Shown here piece after piece: positions 9,439 through 18,404 of a DNA stretch of 64,000 nucleotides. A program made the position numbers and the translations under genes. How positions within the stretch are numbered: position 1 is the stretch's first letter; each line of letters opens with the position of its first letter. The DNA is taken from contig DAOTTQ010000077.1 of NCBI GenBank assembly GCA_034437555.1, forward strand, positions 1-64,000. The letters run 5' to 3'. The notes beneath the pieces were generated by a model, which saw nothing but the letters and a program-made list of their open reading frames with translations, was not told where the DNA came from and searched no databases. This DNA comes from JANWYT01 sp034437555. GTDB taxonomy: Bacteria; Chloroflexota; Anaerolineae; Aggregatilineales; Phototrophicaceae.

Positions 9439-10854
9439 ACCCATCTTTAGCACCCTACCCACCGTCCTTAACAAAATATTGATGTCTAGTAGCAAAGAAC
9501 GATGGCGAATGTAGTACAGGTCATATTGTAGTTTGATGAGGGCATCATGGTCATCTGCGCCATATTGATAACGCACCTGCGCCCACCCCGTCAGTCCGGG
9601 TGCGATAGTGTGGCGTGTGCGATAAAACGGAATGCTCTCCTGAAGGCGTTGGACATGCTCTGGTCGTTCTGGTCGGGGCCCAATCAGGCTCATATCACCG
9701 CGTAGCACATTCCAAAGCTGGGGCAATTCATCTAGGCGTGTCTTTCTCATAAACCGCCCAACACGCGTTACACGGGGGTCGTTTTGCTCTGCAAAAACGG
9801 CTCCAGTAAACTTTTCAGCATCTGTAACCATACTTCTTAGCTTGATAATCCGAAAAGTGCGTCCGTATAGCCCTACGCGGGTTTGGGTGTAAAAAATGCC
9901 CCCCTTAGAATCTAGCCGAATAATCAACGCCAAAACAGGAAGCAACGCCCCAAACACCAGCAAACCTAGCCCAGAGAAAACAACATCCATCAGGCGTTTA
10001 AGTAATGTATAAGGGTTAAAATTAGATTGCCCTTGCATCGGCAAAACCACTGTCCATTGGTCTCCCACATGCGACACAGGCACACACTCGGTAATGCGCT
10101 CATACAAAATAGGCATAGGCGAAATAGTAAGCCCTTGCTCATAAGCGTCCATGACGGCTTGAAAGGTCTCGCCAATAATTTCTTTATTGGAAGTCACAAC
10201 AAGTTCACTGATATTGTCCCTATAAACAAAGTTCATCAGGTCGTTGGCTGTGCCAATAACAGGCACATGACTTATCGCTTGCCCTACAGTTTCTTCTGTG
10301 CCAATGACCCCCACAATGTGATAGCTTTCTTTAGCATCACGCTGAAGCGTTTCAATGATGGTTTGTGCCGAGCTATCTGTGCCAATCACCAACACACGGC
10401 GGGGCGTAATTGCCCACCCAATAAGCGCAGGGTTAAACCATCGCCAGACGGCAATCAGCAAAAAGAGTGCGATGCCATAGTAAATGATGAACAAGCGAGG
10501 CAACGCATCACGGTTAGAAAAGAAAAACACCAACACATACACCACAAGCAATTGCGCCGTAATTAAAATAAGGCGTTGAAAAGATTGCATTCGGTGATAA
10601 GCGAGTGCCAACTCATAAAAGCCATTGGTAGTTGCCAGCAAAACCCACAACAAAGGCAACACCACAAACCACGTCACTTGTGGAAGCAAAAAGCCCAAAT
10701 CAAACGTATAGTTTGCAACACGCGCCCAAATATAAAGCGCAACCAAAACGGCAAGCAATACGCATAGCACATCCCCCAACATCAGCACCAAACGGCGTTC
10801 TGAGATGCGTAACTGCAAGCGACTGTGTTTTACCTTTGATGGTGAGAATAACAT
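9430..10854 (-). CDS. Polyprenyl-phosphate sugar phosphotransferase (initiating glycosyltransferase)
   Basis: 474 residues from the ATG at 10854; GAAGGG lies nine bases upstream, which favours it over the TTG at 10875. The N-terminal half has four to five membrane helices and a Rossmann-like CoA_binding_3 region (VLVIGTDSSAQTIIETL). The C-terminal half is the bacterial sugar transferase domain: KRLMDVVFSGLGLL, then TRVGLYGRTFRIIKLRSM, RKTRLDELPQLWNVL, GDMSLIGPRPERP and PGLTGWAQVRYQYG. Family members (WcaJ/WbaP type) move a sugar phosphate from a nucleotide sugar to undecaprenyl phosphate, the first step of exopolysaccharide or O-unit synthesis. It is downstream of and 35 bases from the membrane protein gene 10890-12557. 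Confidence 0.9.
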   Translation of the reverse strand: MLFSPSKVKHSRLQLRISERRLVLMLGDVLCVLLAVLVALYIWARVANYTFDLGFLLPQVTWFVVLPLLWVLLATTNGFYELALAYHRMQSFQRLILITAQLLVVYVLVFFFSNRDALPRLFIIYYGIALFLLIAVWRWFNPALIGWAITPRRVLVIGTDSSAQTIIETLQRDAKESYHIVGVIGTEETVGQAISHVPVIGTANDLMNFVYRDNISELVVTSNKEIIGETFQAVMDAYEQGLTISPMPILYERITECVPVSHVGDQWTVVLPMQGQSNFNPYTLLKRLMDVVFSGLGLLVFGALLPVLALIIRLDSKGGIFYTQTRVGLYGRTFRIIKLRSMVTDAEKFTGAVFAEQNDPRVTRVGRFMRKTRLDELPQLWNVLRGDMSLIGPRPERPEHVQRLQESIPFYRTRHTIAPGLTGWAQVRYQYGADDHDALIKLQYDLYYIRHRSLLLDINILLRTVGRVLKMGGQ

Positions 10855-10889
10855 CAAACAAAGCCCTTCACACAAACAGACAAAGTGAA

Positions 10890-12557
10890 TTATGGCAGTT
10901 CAACTAACCGTTCTAATTTACAGCGAATATCGCAATAGTACACATCCACCCGCCCAAAAGTAGCAATTCGCGTTAAGTCTTTGGCACAATCGCCTGCCCC
11001 AATAGCACGTTCACGAGGACCTAAAATCATAAAGTCCACCCAATATGCGCCTAGCTTTGTGGGTTGAACGCCCCGTAACGCACTACATGCAAGCTCATCA
11101 CTGGTGGTATACCAGCGATTCACTATGTCTTTTTGGGTGTTGGGGAACATGGTTTCTGATGGATGCCCATACACCACCCGCGCCCCCACCTGTGACGGAA
11201 TCCAAATAGCAACATCAGGAGAAGCCACAATCACATTATTAGGTTCGGCTACAGTATCTAGCCAATTAAAGGTTGCCACGTACTCGGTTTCTAGCACAAT
11301 GTTGCTGTTAATATTTTGAGACATAGCAGGCAAAATTGGCACAAACAACGCCAATAATGGTGACAACATCAACACAGGCACACCTATTACAAATAACCAA
11401 CGCCGATTGGGGCGGCTAATAAAACGAAACCACACATCCTCAAGGGCGCGTGTGCCAAAATACGCCAACGGAATCATTAGACCCATGATAAATTGCTCAT
11501 GGATAGGCACAGGCAACACATAACATAGCAGCATCGCCAATAGCCACAACAGCATAAAGCGGTCACCATCTGCTTCAAAACGCCGTGCTGCACGCCAAAG
11601 GCTAGGCAAAGCCAAAACCAGCGGGATCCCTAAGCCCAACAGGAAGTAAAATAACGGGGCTGTAGGTGTGTTTTGCTGTTGAATCCATTGCACAACAAAT
11701 GAATTTGACATGAGCGTTAGGATGTAATAGGTAAGGATGGGGAGGATAGGTACAATGAACCACACCAACCACCGTGTTTCACTGGGGGTAATTTTGCGTG
11801 CTTTTTGCCATAGCAATAGCACACAAACGAAAAAAGCCAGCACAAGGGGTAAGGTTGCCTGTGGAAAGACAAATGCTAAGCCCACGGCGCAAAAAACAAC
11901 TACCGCACCCCCATTTTGGACGGTAGGGTCTTGTCCTTCGTCAGGACGTAAAACCCCTATAAAGACAGAGACTAGCAACACCATAAAGGTAATGGCAACA
12001 GGATAATGCACGTTAACCAAAGAAGCGTAAAACGGCATCACTTGTGGGCTTGCAAGGTCGGGAGTAATAATTTCACCCGTTAAAATCGCCACAATCCAGC
12101 CCAAACCACCCGAAATAGAGGCTAAAACGAAGAAAATACGTCGTGTTCTTAACCTTGTCCAAATGGTTGCGCCAAGCTGGTAAATGGCTAAATACATGGT
12201 GATGGTTGCCAGCAAGCGCATAATGTGGAACACCATCGGCAAAGAATTGACCGTTACACGCGACAACTGCCCCAAAAGAACATACAAGGGGTGAACAAGT
12301 GCGCTAAGGTGCTGTTCTGGCGTAAACAAAAAGTGTGTAAGCCATTGTCCATCTTCACCCTGTTTCATTCTTGCCAGTAGGGTTGCACTCTCGTTAAAGT
12401 CGTGAATCACCCCCATAAATGCCCACTCTTGCCCCTGTGTTTGGGCAAATGCCAGTAAGATGAAGGGCAAAAAACCCAGCAAAAGTAAGGCGAGGCTTAC
12501 AAAAACTACCCATCGCCATTCAGAACGTCCCACATAACCCATGTAACTTGATTGCAT
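10890..12557 (-). CDS. Large polytopic membrane protein of unknown function, glycan region
   Basis: 555 residues with roughly a dozen hydrophobic segments. The first outer loop carries DFNESATLLARMKQGEDG and then HFLFTPEQHLSALVHPLY. The last 130 residues are soluble and hold paired cysteines (ACSAL, DCAKDL, YCDIRCKLE) that might form disulfides outside the cell. The overall shape resembles GT-C transferases but I cannot assign a family. A GGTG-type ribosome site precedes the ATG. It is the first gene of a two-gene unit with the sugar transferase, suggesting a role in the same polysaccharide pathway. Confidence 0.65.
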   Translation of the reverse strand: MQSSYMGYVGRSEWRWVVFVSLALLLLGFLPFILLAFAQTQGQEWAFMGVIHDFNESATLLARMKQGEDGQWLTHFLFTPEQHLSALVHPLYVLLGQLSRVTVNSLPMVFHIMRLLATITMYLAIYQLGATIWTRLRTRRIFFVLASISGGLGWIVAILTGEIITPDLASPQVMPFYASLVNVHYPVAITFMVLLVSVFIGVLRPDEGQDPTVQNGGAVVVFCAVGLAFVFPQATLPLVLAFFVCVLLLWQKARKITPSETRWLVWFIVPILPILTYYILTLMSNSFVVQWIQQQNTPTAPLFYFLLGLGIPLVLALPSLWRAARRFEADGDRFMLLWLLAMLLCYVLPVPIHEQFIMGLMIPLAYFGTRALEDVWFRFISRPNRRWLFVIGVPVLMLSPLLALFVPILPAMSQNINSNIVLETEYVATFNWLDTVAEPNNVIVASPDVAIWIPSQVGARVVYGHPSETMFPNTQKDIVNRWYTTSDELACSALRGVQPTKLGAYWVDFMILGPRERAIGAGDCAKDLTRIATFGRVDVYYCDIRCKLERLVELP

Positions 12558-12591
12558 CTCGCATCACCTTAATTCGGAATTTATGTGACTA

Positions 12592-12619
12592 TTGGTTACA
12601 ATCATTCTAATGTTATAAG
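12592..12619 (+). promoter_or_regulatory. Candidate promoter of the NACHT-HEAT gene
   Basis: TTGGTT (12592-12597), 16 bases, TATAAG (12614-12619), ending 30 bases before the ATG at 12650. The region between the two divergent genes is AT-rich. Prediction by eye. Confidence 0.4.
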
Positions 12620-12649
12620 TCAAATAAGCCAATAAAGAAGATAAAGCCT

Positions 12650-15286
12650 ATGGGACTCGAATTTAATTTTCCAAGTTTTGGGATAGGTGCAGGCGCAGGG
12701 ATTCTTTCTACGCTTGCCGTTCAACGCATACTTAAAATACTGAAAGAACAACAATCAAACACCCCCACAGAAGAAAGTGAGGAGGACAAATTATCTGGTA
12801 CGCGCAAAAGCCACCGCCGTTATACGGCTGACTTATTGCAATTTTGCCAAACATCACATTTGTTAGGCAAACAAATTTCGCTTAAAACGCTATTGATAGA
12901 ACCGCGCTTCATTCCGTTTCCAGAAGCCATTCAGCCCCCCAGTCCCGATAACTTTCGTGATGTGTTTGATGACATTCCCCTTTATCCCGACTTTCCTAAA
13001 AGCCACGCACCCTTTAACCTTCGCACTTTAGACATTGAAGAACTGGGCAAGGGACATAAGCAAATTGTCATAATTGGGGCGCAAGGAACGGGCAAAACCA
13101 CCGCACTACAAGCGATTGCATTGTGGAGCATGGGACAATTGCGTTTTGTTGTTCCCGATGATGTGGTGGCAAAACGCATTGCAGACGAAGAAAAAGAACT
13201 AAAAGCAGAAGAGCGTGCCGAGCGCGTTAAACGCCGTGTGTTGGTGGCACAGCAAGCCCGTGAACAATATCGCGCCTTTATGGGGCGTTCTGGGGATGAA
13301 GAACCCAAGAAAAAAGAGCCTCAGTCATTAAAACAGTATGCGCCTCTTTACGCTCACTTTGCTAATATCAAGCTAGACACCAGCAAAGACCAAACCCTAG
13401 ACCCCGCAGAACCATTGATGCGAGCCTTACAGGCGCACGTTTCGCCACTAGCTGCAAGGCTTATGCCACAAACACTGTATAAGCTACTTACCAACGGGCG
13501 GGCTTTAGTGCTATTGGACGGCATTAACGACATCCCAAGTGACGAAGTAGCACAAAAATTAGCATGGCTAAATGCCTTCACAAAAGCCTATTCACACAAC
13601 TTCATCATTGTAACTAGCCCACCCGTCGGCTATCAACCATACGTTGAAATGGGCTATGCGCCCATCATGATTCGGGCGTGGACGGACACACAAACACAGT
13701 CCTACATCGAAAAAATCATCGCGAATTGGAAGCAAATTTCGGGCAAGACGCTTACACCAAGTGACGCACAAATTACGCACATCCAAAAGAAAACGCGTCT
13801 ACTTACGCCTTTTGAGATGACGCTTCATATTTGGACAGCCCTTTTAGGCGATTTAGGTAACGAAAGCCACCAAATTCATGCCTATCTCAAGTCCTTGCTC
13901 TCTGGCACAGATGAACTTCTGCCTACCCTACAAGAGATAGCCACAATACAACTCAATGAGGGTTATATTCTGCCCTCACGCCTAGTCGATTCTATGTTGA
14001 CCGAAGAAGAAAGCGAAACCGTTGCCACTGACGAAAAAGCCCTGCAACAAAGCCTTAAAAAAGCGCAAACCGAAGTTAATCGCCTGCTAAAACGGCTAAC
14101 CCAAAACAAAATCTTGGTGCGCTTGCGTGGCGGACGTTATCGCTTTCATACTCGCCAGATTGCCTATTATTTGGCAGCAACACGCCTTTCGGATAGCCCA
14201 ATAGACACCCTCTTTGAGCTAAACACTCATCCCGACTGGCAAAGCGCATTAGCCTTCGCCAATCAGCATACTTCACTTGATGCCCTTGTTTCTGCTTCGT
14301 TAGTAGACACAGAGGATATTCGTTATAGTGGTGTTATGCGCTTGCTAGACTGGCTAAAGTACGGCGGAACATCGGTCTCGTGGCGCAATGCGCTACTTAG
14401 GCTGGTTGGGAATTTGTTGGTTGCACCCCATCAATACGCCGTCATCAGAGAACGCCTAGCGTTTGCTCTGTTAGCTAGTGGCGATGAAAGCGTGCTGATT
14501 GTCTTTAGAAAAATGCTTCAAAATGGCAGCAGCGATTTACGGCGCATTGGTTGCTTGGGCTTAGGCTGGCTAAAGGACGAAGAAGCCATCCGCCCCATTT
14601 CAGAACTCGCCATGGGTGATACAGACCCCAACGTTCAGCTTGCTGCTGTCTTTGGGTTGGGGGCTATTGGCACAGAAAACGCCCTTATGTCCTTGGTGGA
14701 TGTGCTAGAAATTTCAACCAACAATGATGTGCAACGTGCAATTGCCGAAACCTTAGCCATGTTCCCAGAAACAGGCTATCCCACGCTCTATGACGCTATT
14801 CGCGCAGAACCACTGATGGTACGGCGTGCGGCAGTATGGGGACTAGGGCGCGTCAAAACAGATTGGTCACTGATTACGCTTAACGAGGTATACCTTACCG
14901 ATGACGAGTGGTATGTTCGTTCGGCTTCGGCACAAGTGTTTGAGGACGTTTATGAAGAGGGCAAGCAGGGTGCAAGAACCTACCCCAGTCTTGATAATGT
15001 GACGTGGCTAAACCAATGGATACAAGAACAAACAGATATTGGTGCAGTTACCTCTAATTTGCGGGGTATGGGAAAGCTAAGACATGCACTACAGCAGCGC
15101 GAGGATGCCCTCATTCGTTTGTTGGCAATTATTCTGGTGGGGCAATTAGGCGTTACAGAAGTGGCAGACTTGCTTTACAACGCGCTTTATGACACCGAAG
15201 AAGTCATTCGTGATGGGGCTTATAGGAGCCTGCATGACCTACAAACGCAACACAACGTTCGGCTACAATCACCTGTAGCCTTATAA
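12650..15286 (+). CDS. NACHT-type STAND ATPase with C-terminal HEAT repeats
   Basis: 878 residues. Residues 1-30 contain a glycine-rich hydrophobic stretch (GIGAGAGILSTLAVQRI) that may anchor the protein. The P-loop GAQGTGKT is at 143-150 (Lys149), followed by a long charged, probably coiled insertion (about 170-225) before the next strand. Walker B is LVLLDGIND with Asp290 and Asp294, close to the NACHT signature DGxDE but with Asn at the third acidic place; the usual TSRP strand is TSPP. A winged-helix-like region follows, and from about residue 600 there are HEAT or PBS-lyase-like repeats (LRRIGCLGLGWLKDEEA, VRRAAVWGLGRV). STAND NTPases act as ligand-triggered switches in signalling, and bacterial NACHT proteins include antiphage sensors. 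No effector domain is visible. It is transcribed alone. Confidence 0.8.
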   Translation: MGLEFNFPSFGIGAGAGILSTLAVQRILKILKEQQSNTPTEESEEDKLSGTRKSHRRYTADLLQFCQTSHLLGKQISLKTLLIEPRFIPFPEAIQPPSPDNFRDVFDDIPLYPDFPKSHAPFNLRTLDIEELGKGHKQIVIIGAQGTGKTTALQAIALWSMGQLRFVVPDDVVAKRIADEEKELKAEERAERVKRRVLVAQQAREQYRAFMGRSGDEEPKKKEPQSLKQYAPLYAHFANIKLDTSKDQTLDPAEPLMRALQAHVSPLAARLMPQTLYKLLTNGRALVLLDGINDIPSDEVAQKLAWLNAFTKAYSHNFIIVTSPPVGYQPYVEMGYAPIMIRAWTDTQTQSYIEKIIANWKQISGKTLTPSDAQITHIQKKTRLLTPFEMTLHIWTALLGDLGNESHQIHAYLKSLLSGTDELLPTLQEIATIQLNEGYILPSRLVDSMLTEEESETVATDEKALQQSLKKAQTEVNRLLKRLTQNKILVRLRGGRYRFHTRQIAYYLAATRLSDSPIDTLFELNTHPDWQSALAFANQHTSLDALVSASLVDTEDIRYSGVMRLLDWLKYGGTSVSWRNALLRLVGNLLVAPHQYAVIRERLAFALLASGDESVLIVFRKMLQNGSSDLRRIGCLGLGWLKDEEAIRPISELAMGDTDPNVQLAAVFGLGAIGTENALMSLVDVLEISTNNDVQRAIAETLAMFPETGYPTLYDAIRAEPLMVRRAAVWGLGRVKTDWSLITLNEVYLTDDEWYVRSASAQVFEDVYEEGKQGARTYPSLDNVTWLNQWIQEQTDIGAVTSNLRGMGKLRHALQQREDALIRLLAIILVGQLGVTEVADLLYNALYDTEEVIRDGAYRSLHDLQTQHNVRLQSPVAL

Positions 15287-15305
15287 CATCCACTACTTTA
15301 GAAAA

Positions 15306-15339
15306 TAGAGCATGGCAGACTAACGTCTAACATGCTCTA
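15306..15339 (-). terminator. Nested hairpin between convergent units, terminator for the yggU operon
   Basis: Outer arms TAGAGCATG (15306-15314) and CATGCTCTA (15331-15339), inner arms AGAC (15317-15320) and GTCT (15325-15328), loop TAAC. Read on the minus strand the stem is followed by TTTTC, so it should stop transcripts coming from yggU; on the plus strand the U tract is absent. Pairing is perfect in both arms. Confidence 0.55.
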
Positions 15340-15352
15340 GGCGTTATTTGTG

Positions 15353-15661
15353 CTAATTTTGTAGCAGTTTTGCTTCAACATCTTGGCTAGAGACACCTTC
15401 AATCGTCAAAATCTTGTCGCGGTCATTTGCACCTGCAACCACTTCAATTCGTGACGATTCAATCCCTAGTTGGACTGCCATAAACTCCACAAGTTCTTTG
15501 TTGGCGGCGGGGTCACCTGCGGGTGAAGCTACCAGTCGAACCTTGAGCGTTCCGTCCTCATCTACGCCAGCAATTTCGGTTTGTGCGGCTTTTGTAACAA
15601 CACGCACTCCAATGGCAGAGCCACCTCTGGCATCTGTAAATTCAAATTTGCGTCCAGACAT
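15353..15661 (-). CDS. yggU: DUF167 family protein (YggU-like)
   Basis: 102 residues from the ATG at 15661; AAGG lies eight bases upstream, whereas it abuts the ATG at 15670, so the inner start is preferred. The family signature is visible: VRVVTKAAQTEIAGVDEDG, LKVRLVASPAGDPAANKELVEF and IEVVAGANDRDKILTIEG. DUF167 proteins are small alpha/beta proteins of unknown biochemical role that commonly sit with yggT and yggS. The 121-base gap to yggT holds a small inverted repeat (AAGCCG at 15687-15692, CGGCTT at 15702-15707) that may mark RNA processing. Last gene of the pgeF-yggS-yggT-yggU unit. Confidence 0.88.
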   Translation of the reverse strand: MSGRKFEFTDARGGSAIGVRVVTKAAQTEIAGVDEDGTLKVRLVASPAGDPAANKELVEFMAVQLGIESSRIEVVAGANDRDKILTIEGVSSQDVEAKLLQN

Positions 15662-15782
15662 CTTTAACATCCTTCGTGGGCTACGAAAGCCGAAATTCTA
15701 ACGGCTTATCGGTTGAATTGGTAATTACCCTATCACCACATTCTAAACCCGTTTGCAAAAATGCACCACTAGCACGTTACAC

Positions 15783-16031
15783 CTAAAACATCGCCACGAT
15801 AACGCGAGACAAAATGCTTAAGCCAATGAAAACAACAATCGGGCTAAAGTCCATGCCACCCTGTGCAGGCAAGGCTTGGCGTATAGGGCGCAGCACAGGT
15901 TCGGTAATGTCAAAAATGAAGCGTACAATTGGATTACTCAAGTCAATATTTGGAATCCACGTCATGATGGCACGCGCGATGAGTACCAACGTATACAACT
16001 GAATAAGAAACAGCAAAAACGAGACAATCAT
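15783..16031 (-). CDS. yggT: YggT family integral membrane protein
   Basis: 82 residues, two hydrophobic segments (FLLFLIQLYTLVLIARAIM and IVVFIGLSILSRVIV) joined by the family core TWIPNIDLSNPIVRFIFDI followed by TEPVLRPIRQALP. YggT proteins lie next to yggS and the cell-division genes in many bacteria; roles in osmotic tolerance and, in plastids, nucleoid or thylakoid organisation have been described for relatives. A good ribosome site (GGGAG) precedes the ATG. It is 29 bases downstream of yggS. Confidence 0.92.
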   Translation of the reverse strand: MIVSFLLFLIQLYTLVLIARAIMTWIPNIDLSNPIVRFIFDITEPVLRPIRQALPAQGGMDFSPIVVFIGLSILSRVIVAMF

Positions 16032-16060
16032 AGTAAAACTCTCCCTTTGAAAACTAACAT

Positions 16061-16792
16061 TTAACGTTCACCAAAGATAGCACGCCCAACACGCACCATT
16101 GTTGCACCTTCTTCAATAGCTACTGCATAATCATTAGTCATGCCCATACTTAACTGTGGCAAAACAACCTTAAAATGCTCCGACAAAGCCTCACGAAGTA
16201 AAGCAAGGCTACGAAAAATGGGGCGTGTTGCTTCTGCTTCATCATAAAAGGGTGCCATAGTCATTAGCCCTTGTATAGATAAACCCCTTAAACCCATTAT
16301 CGCTTCAAATTCTTGCCAAAGTTGTGCTTTAACGGCGTTGTTTGTTTCCCAGCCGTGTGCCAAAAAGCCCTCTTTGGTATCTTCGCCAGAAATGTTAATT
16401 TCTAGCATGATAGGCAGTACACGCCCCACAAGTTGTGCTTGTTCAGCTAATTTTAGCGCAAGTTTGGGCGTATCCACACCGTGAACCACATCAAAGAGTG
16501 TGGCAACGGCTTTTGCTTTACGGCTTTGAATATGCCCTATCATATGCCATGTTGGCAGATTGGTGCGTTGTTGTTTTACTTCAGGTACTTTTAGAGCCGC
16601 TTCTTCCACGCGGTTTTCGCCAAAGTGGGTTATGCCCGCATCCAACGCTTCTATAATTGCACTCACAGGCTTAGTTTTACTAACGGCAATCAATGTCACA
16701 TCATCAGAGGTGCGCCCGGCAACCGCACAAGCGCGTGCAATGTTTTCGCGCACATCTTGAATGTTATCTGCAATGGTGGCGAGGTTGCTCAT
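16061..16792 (-). CDS. yggS: YggS/PLPBP family pyridoxal phosphate homeostasis protein
   Basis: 243 residues, full family length. The PLP-binding lysine is in LIAVSKTKPVSAI near residue 40. Other marks: FGENRVEEAALK, WHMIGHIQSRKAKAV, MLEINISGEDTKEGF, GLMTMAPF, LSMGMTNDYAVAIEEGATMVRVGRAIFG (phosphate-binding end). The protein is a single TIM-barrel domain related to alanine racemase that binds PLP but has no known catalysis; it helps control vitamin B6 and amino-acid pools. Its ATG overlaps the pgeF stop by four bases. Confidence 0.95.
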   Translation of the reverse strand: MSNLATIADNIQDVRENIARACAVAGRTSDDVTLIAVSKTKPVSAIIEALDAGITHFGENRVEEAALKVPEVKQQRTNLPTWHMIGHIQSRKAKAVATLFDVVHGVDTPKLALKLAEQAQLVGRVLPIMLEINISGEDTKEGFLAHGWETNNAVKAQLWQEFEAIMGLRGLSIQGLMTMAPFYDEAEATRPIFRSLALLREALSEHFKVVLPQLSMGMTNDYAVAIEEGATMVRVGRAIFGER

Positions 16793-17562
16793 AAAGAAAT
16801 GACCGCCCCAAACCGTCCGGTGCGCCCTTTTTCTGCGCGATGGCTGTAAAACTCGTCTACGCCGTCAAAAGTACATAGCCTCATTGTTTCAATATCCTGT
16901 ACGCCCGCGCTCATCAAATCTCGTCGATTCGCTTCCCATAAATCAATATACGCAGCATTGTCGTCGGGGTCGCGTTGTAAGATGCCCTCTAGTGTACCAA
17001 ATGATTCTTGGAAGGCTTCTACTACTTCCTCGCCCACCTGAAAATGTGACAAAGAAATACTGGGCCCAATAACAGCACGAATATGTGCAGGCTCACAGTC
17101 AAACGCCTCTATCATTGCCCTTATAGTAGCAGAAGCCATACCCTGTACAGTGCCACGCCATCCCGCATGGGCAATTCCAATTGCGCCTTTGATGGGGTCA
17201 TGAAATAAGAGGGGCGTGCAGTCCGCATAACGCATCACCAGCGGCAAGTCTGGTGTGTTTGTGATAATGGCATCGGCTTTTGCCAGCCACGTTTGCCCCT
17301 CTATTGGGCGTTCTGCCACCACCACATCACAGCTATGCACCAGCCACGATGTAACAGCCCGTGAGGCATTTACGTCTAGGGCTTCGTACATCAGATGATG
17401 ATTTTTCTTTACGGCTTCGGGGGCATCCCCTACGGTGCCACCCAGATTTAAGGAATCAAAGGGCGCAAGGCTAACGCCCCCACGTCGGGTAAAAATGCCG
17501 TGTTTTATGTCTAAGTTTGTGTGATAATAACGCAGGTGTTTATAGGTCTTTACGTCTAGCAC
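16789..17562 (-). CDS. pgeF: PgeF/YfiH-type multicopper polyphenol oxidoreductase-fold protein (laccase domain)
   Basis: 257 residues from a GTG at 17562 preceded by AAAGG. The zinc site of the family is intact: WLVHSCDVVV, VMRYADCTPLLF and IAHAGWRGTVQG supply His, Cys and His. Members cleave or deaminate purine nucleosides, or correct mis-incorporated L-Ser in peptidoglycan precursors (PgeF in E. coli); sequence alone does not choose between these. It is the first gene of the four-gene unit and is divergent from the response regulator gene, 126 bases away. Confidence 0.9.
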   Translation of the reverse strand: MLDVKTYKHLRYYHTNLDIKHGIFTRRGGVSLAPFDSLNLGGTVGDAPEAVKKNHHLMYEALDVNASRAVTSWLVHSCDVVVAERPIEGQTWLAKADAIITNTPDLPLVMRYADCTPLLFHDPIKGAIGIAHAGWRGTVQGMASATIRAMIEAFDCEPAHIRAVIGPSISLSHFQVGEEVVEAFQESFGTLEGILQRDPDDNAAYIDLWEANRRDLMSAGVQDIETMRLCTFDGVDEFYSHRAEKGRTGRFGAVISL

Positions 17563-17638
17563 CGAGTTTTACCTTTCTTAACTTATTTATATTATAACGA
17601 TCATGCGCGTGGGTTTATACACGCAACCTGTAAAACCG

Positions 17639-17647
17639 TGCTATACT
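17639..17647 (+). promoter_or_regulatory. Extended -10 promoter of the response regulator gene
   Basis: TG (17639-17640), one base, TATACT (17642-17647), 41 bases before the ATG. No clear -35 box, which fits an extended -10 promoter. An imperfect dyad GCGTG/CACGC lies about 20-35 bases upstream (near 17605-17623). Confidence 0.45.
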
Positions 17648-17688
17648 CAACAAAATAACGCGCGATTTGGCACACTAGGCATTCATAT

Positions 17689-18399
17689 ATGGTAAAAATA
17701 GAACACCCCATCAGCGTGATGATTGTGGATGACCACCCTTTATTTAGGGCGGGGTTGCAACGTGCGCTTGAGTTTGAAACAGACCTCCTCATTGCTGGCA
17801 TTAGTGGGGATGGCGAAGAAGCCCTCATTATGGCGAAAAGCCTAAAGCCCCGCGTGATTTTGCTAGACATTAATCTGCCCCGTATGAACGGTTTACAGGT
17901 AGCACGCCAACTTCATCTTCAAGATAACCCACCTGCTGTCGTCATCTTGACTGCACATCATGACGATGAACAAGTGATTTATGCATTTAGCATGGGCGCA
18001 TCGGCGTATTGTACAAAAGATGTGCATCCCGAACATTTAGTAAACACGATACGGGGCGTGGCACAAGGTTACTTTGTCAATGGAGACAACCAACGCTTAA
18101 CCAAACAACAGGTAAGCGAGTGGCTTCAGCACAAAATTAACGCCAACAAAGGGGTAATAGATGAGCAAGGTCAGCTTGCCCCTCTTAGCTCAAGAGAAAT
18201 GGAAATTTTGCGGTACGTAACAAAAGGGTACTTGAACAAGGAAATTGCCCTAAAATTAAGCATTAGTCAGCAAACGGTCAAAAATCATATCACATCTATT
18301 TTGAAAAAACTGAATGTTAAGGACCGTACACAGGCAGCAGTAACCGCCCTACAACGCGGATGGGTACGACTGAACGAATTATCACAACAGGAGGCATGA
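17689..18399 (+). CDS. NarL/LuxR-type response regulator
   Basis: 236 residues. Receiver domain at 1-125 with the acidic pair in VMIVDDHPLFRAG, phospho-acceptor Asp60 in ILLDINLPRMNG, the Thr switch in VVILTAHHDD and Lys in AYCTKDVHPEH. A GerE-type helix-turn-helix occupies about 165-230: LSSREMEILRYVTKGYLNKE, then IALKLSISQQTVKNHITSIL. So it should be a phosphorylation-dependent DNA-binding regulator. The stop overlaps the in-frame ATG of the kinase frame (18396). It lies just before the Tad pilus genes on the same strand, which makes them plausible targets. Confidence 0.92.
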   Translation: MVKIEHPISVMIVDDHPLFRAGLQRALEFETDLLIAGISGDGEEALIMAKSLKPRVILLDINLPRMNGLQVARQLHLQDNPPAVVILTAHHDDEQVIYAFSMGASAYCTKDVHPEHLVNTIRGVAQGYFVNGDNQRLTKQQVSEWLQHKINANKGVIDEQGQLAPLSSREMEILRYVTKGYLNKEIALKLSISQQTVKNHITSILKKLNVKDRTQAAVTALQRGWVRLNELSQQEA

Positions 18400-18404
18400 A
18401 AACC

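Noticed and set aside
10027..10566. 179-codon plus-strand frame inside the sugar transferase gene
   Set aside because: The minus-strand protein has every sugar-transferase motif; the plus frame is rich in His, Asn and Arg and lacks a ribosome site.
12650..17562. NACHT protein and neighbours as a defence island
   Set aside because: Neighbours are glycan synthesis and the pgeF-yggS-yggT-yggU housekeeping set; no other defence genes, transposases or integrases are seen.
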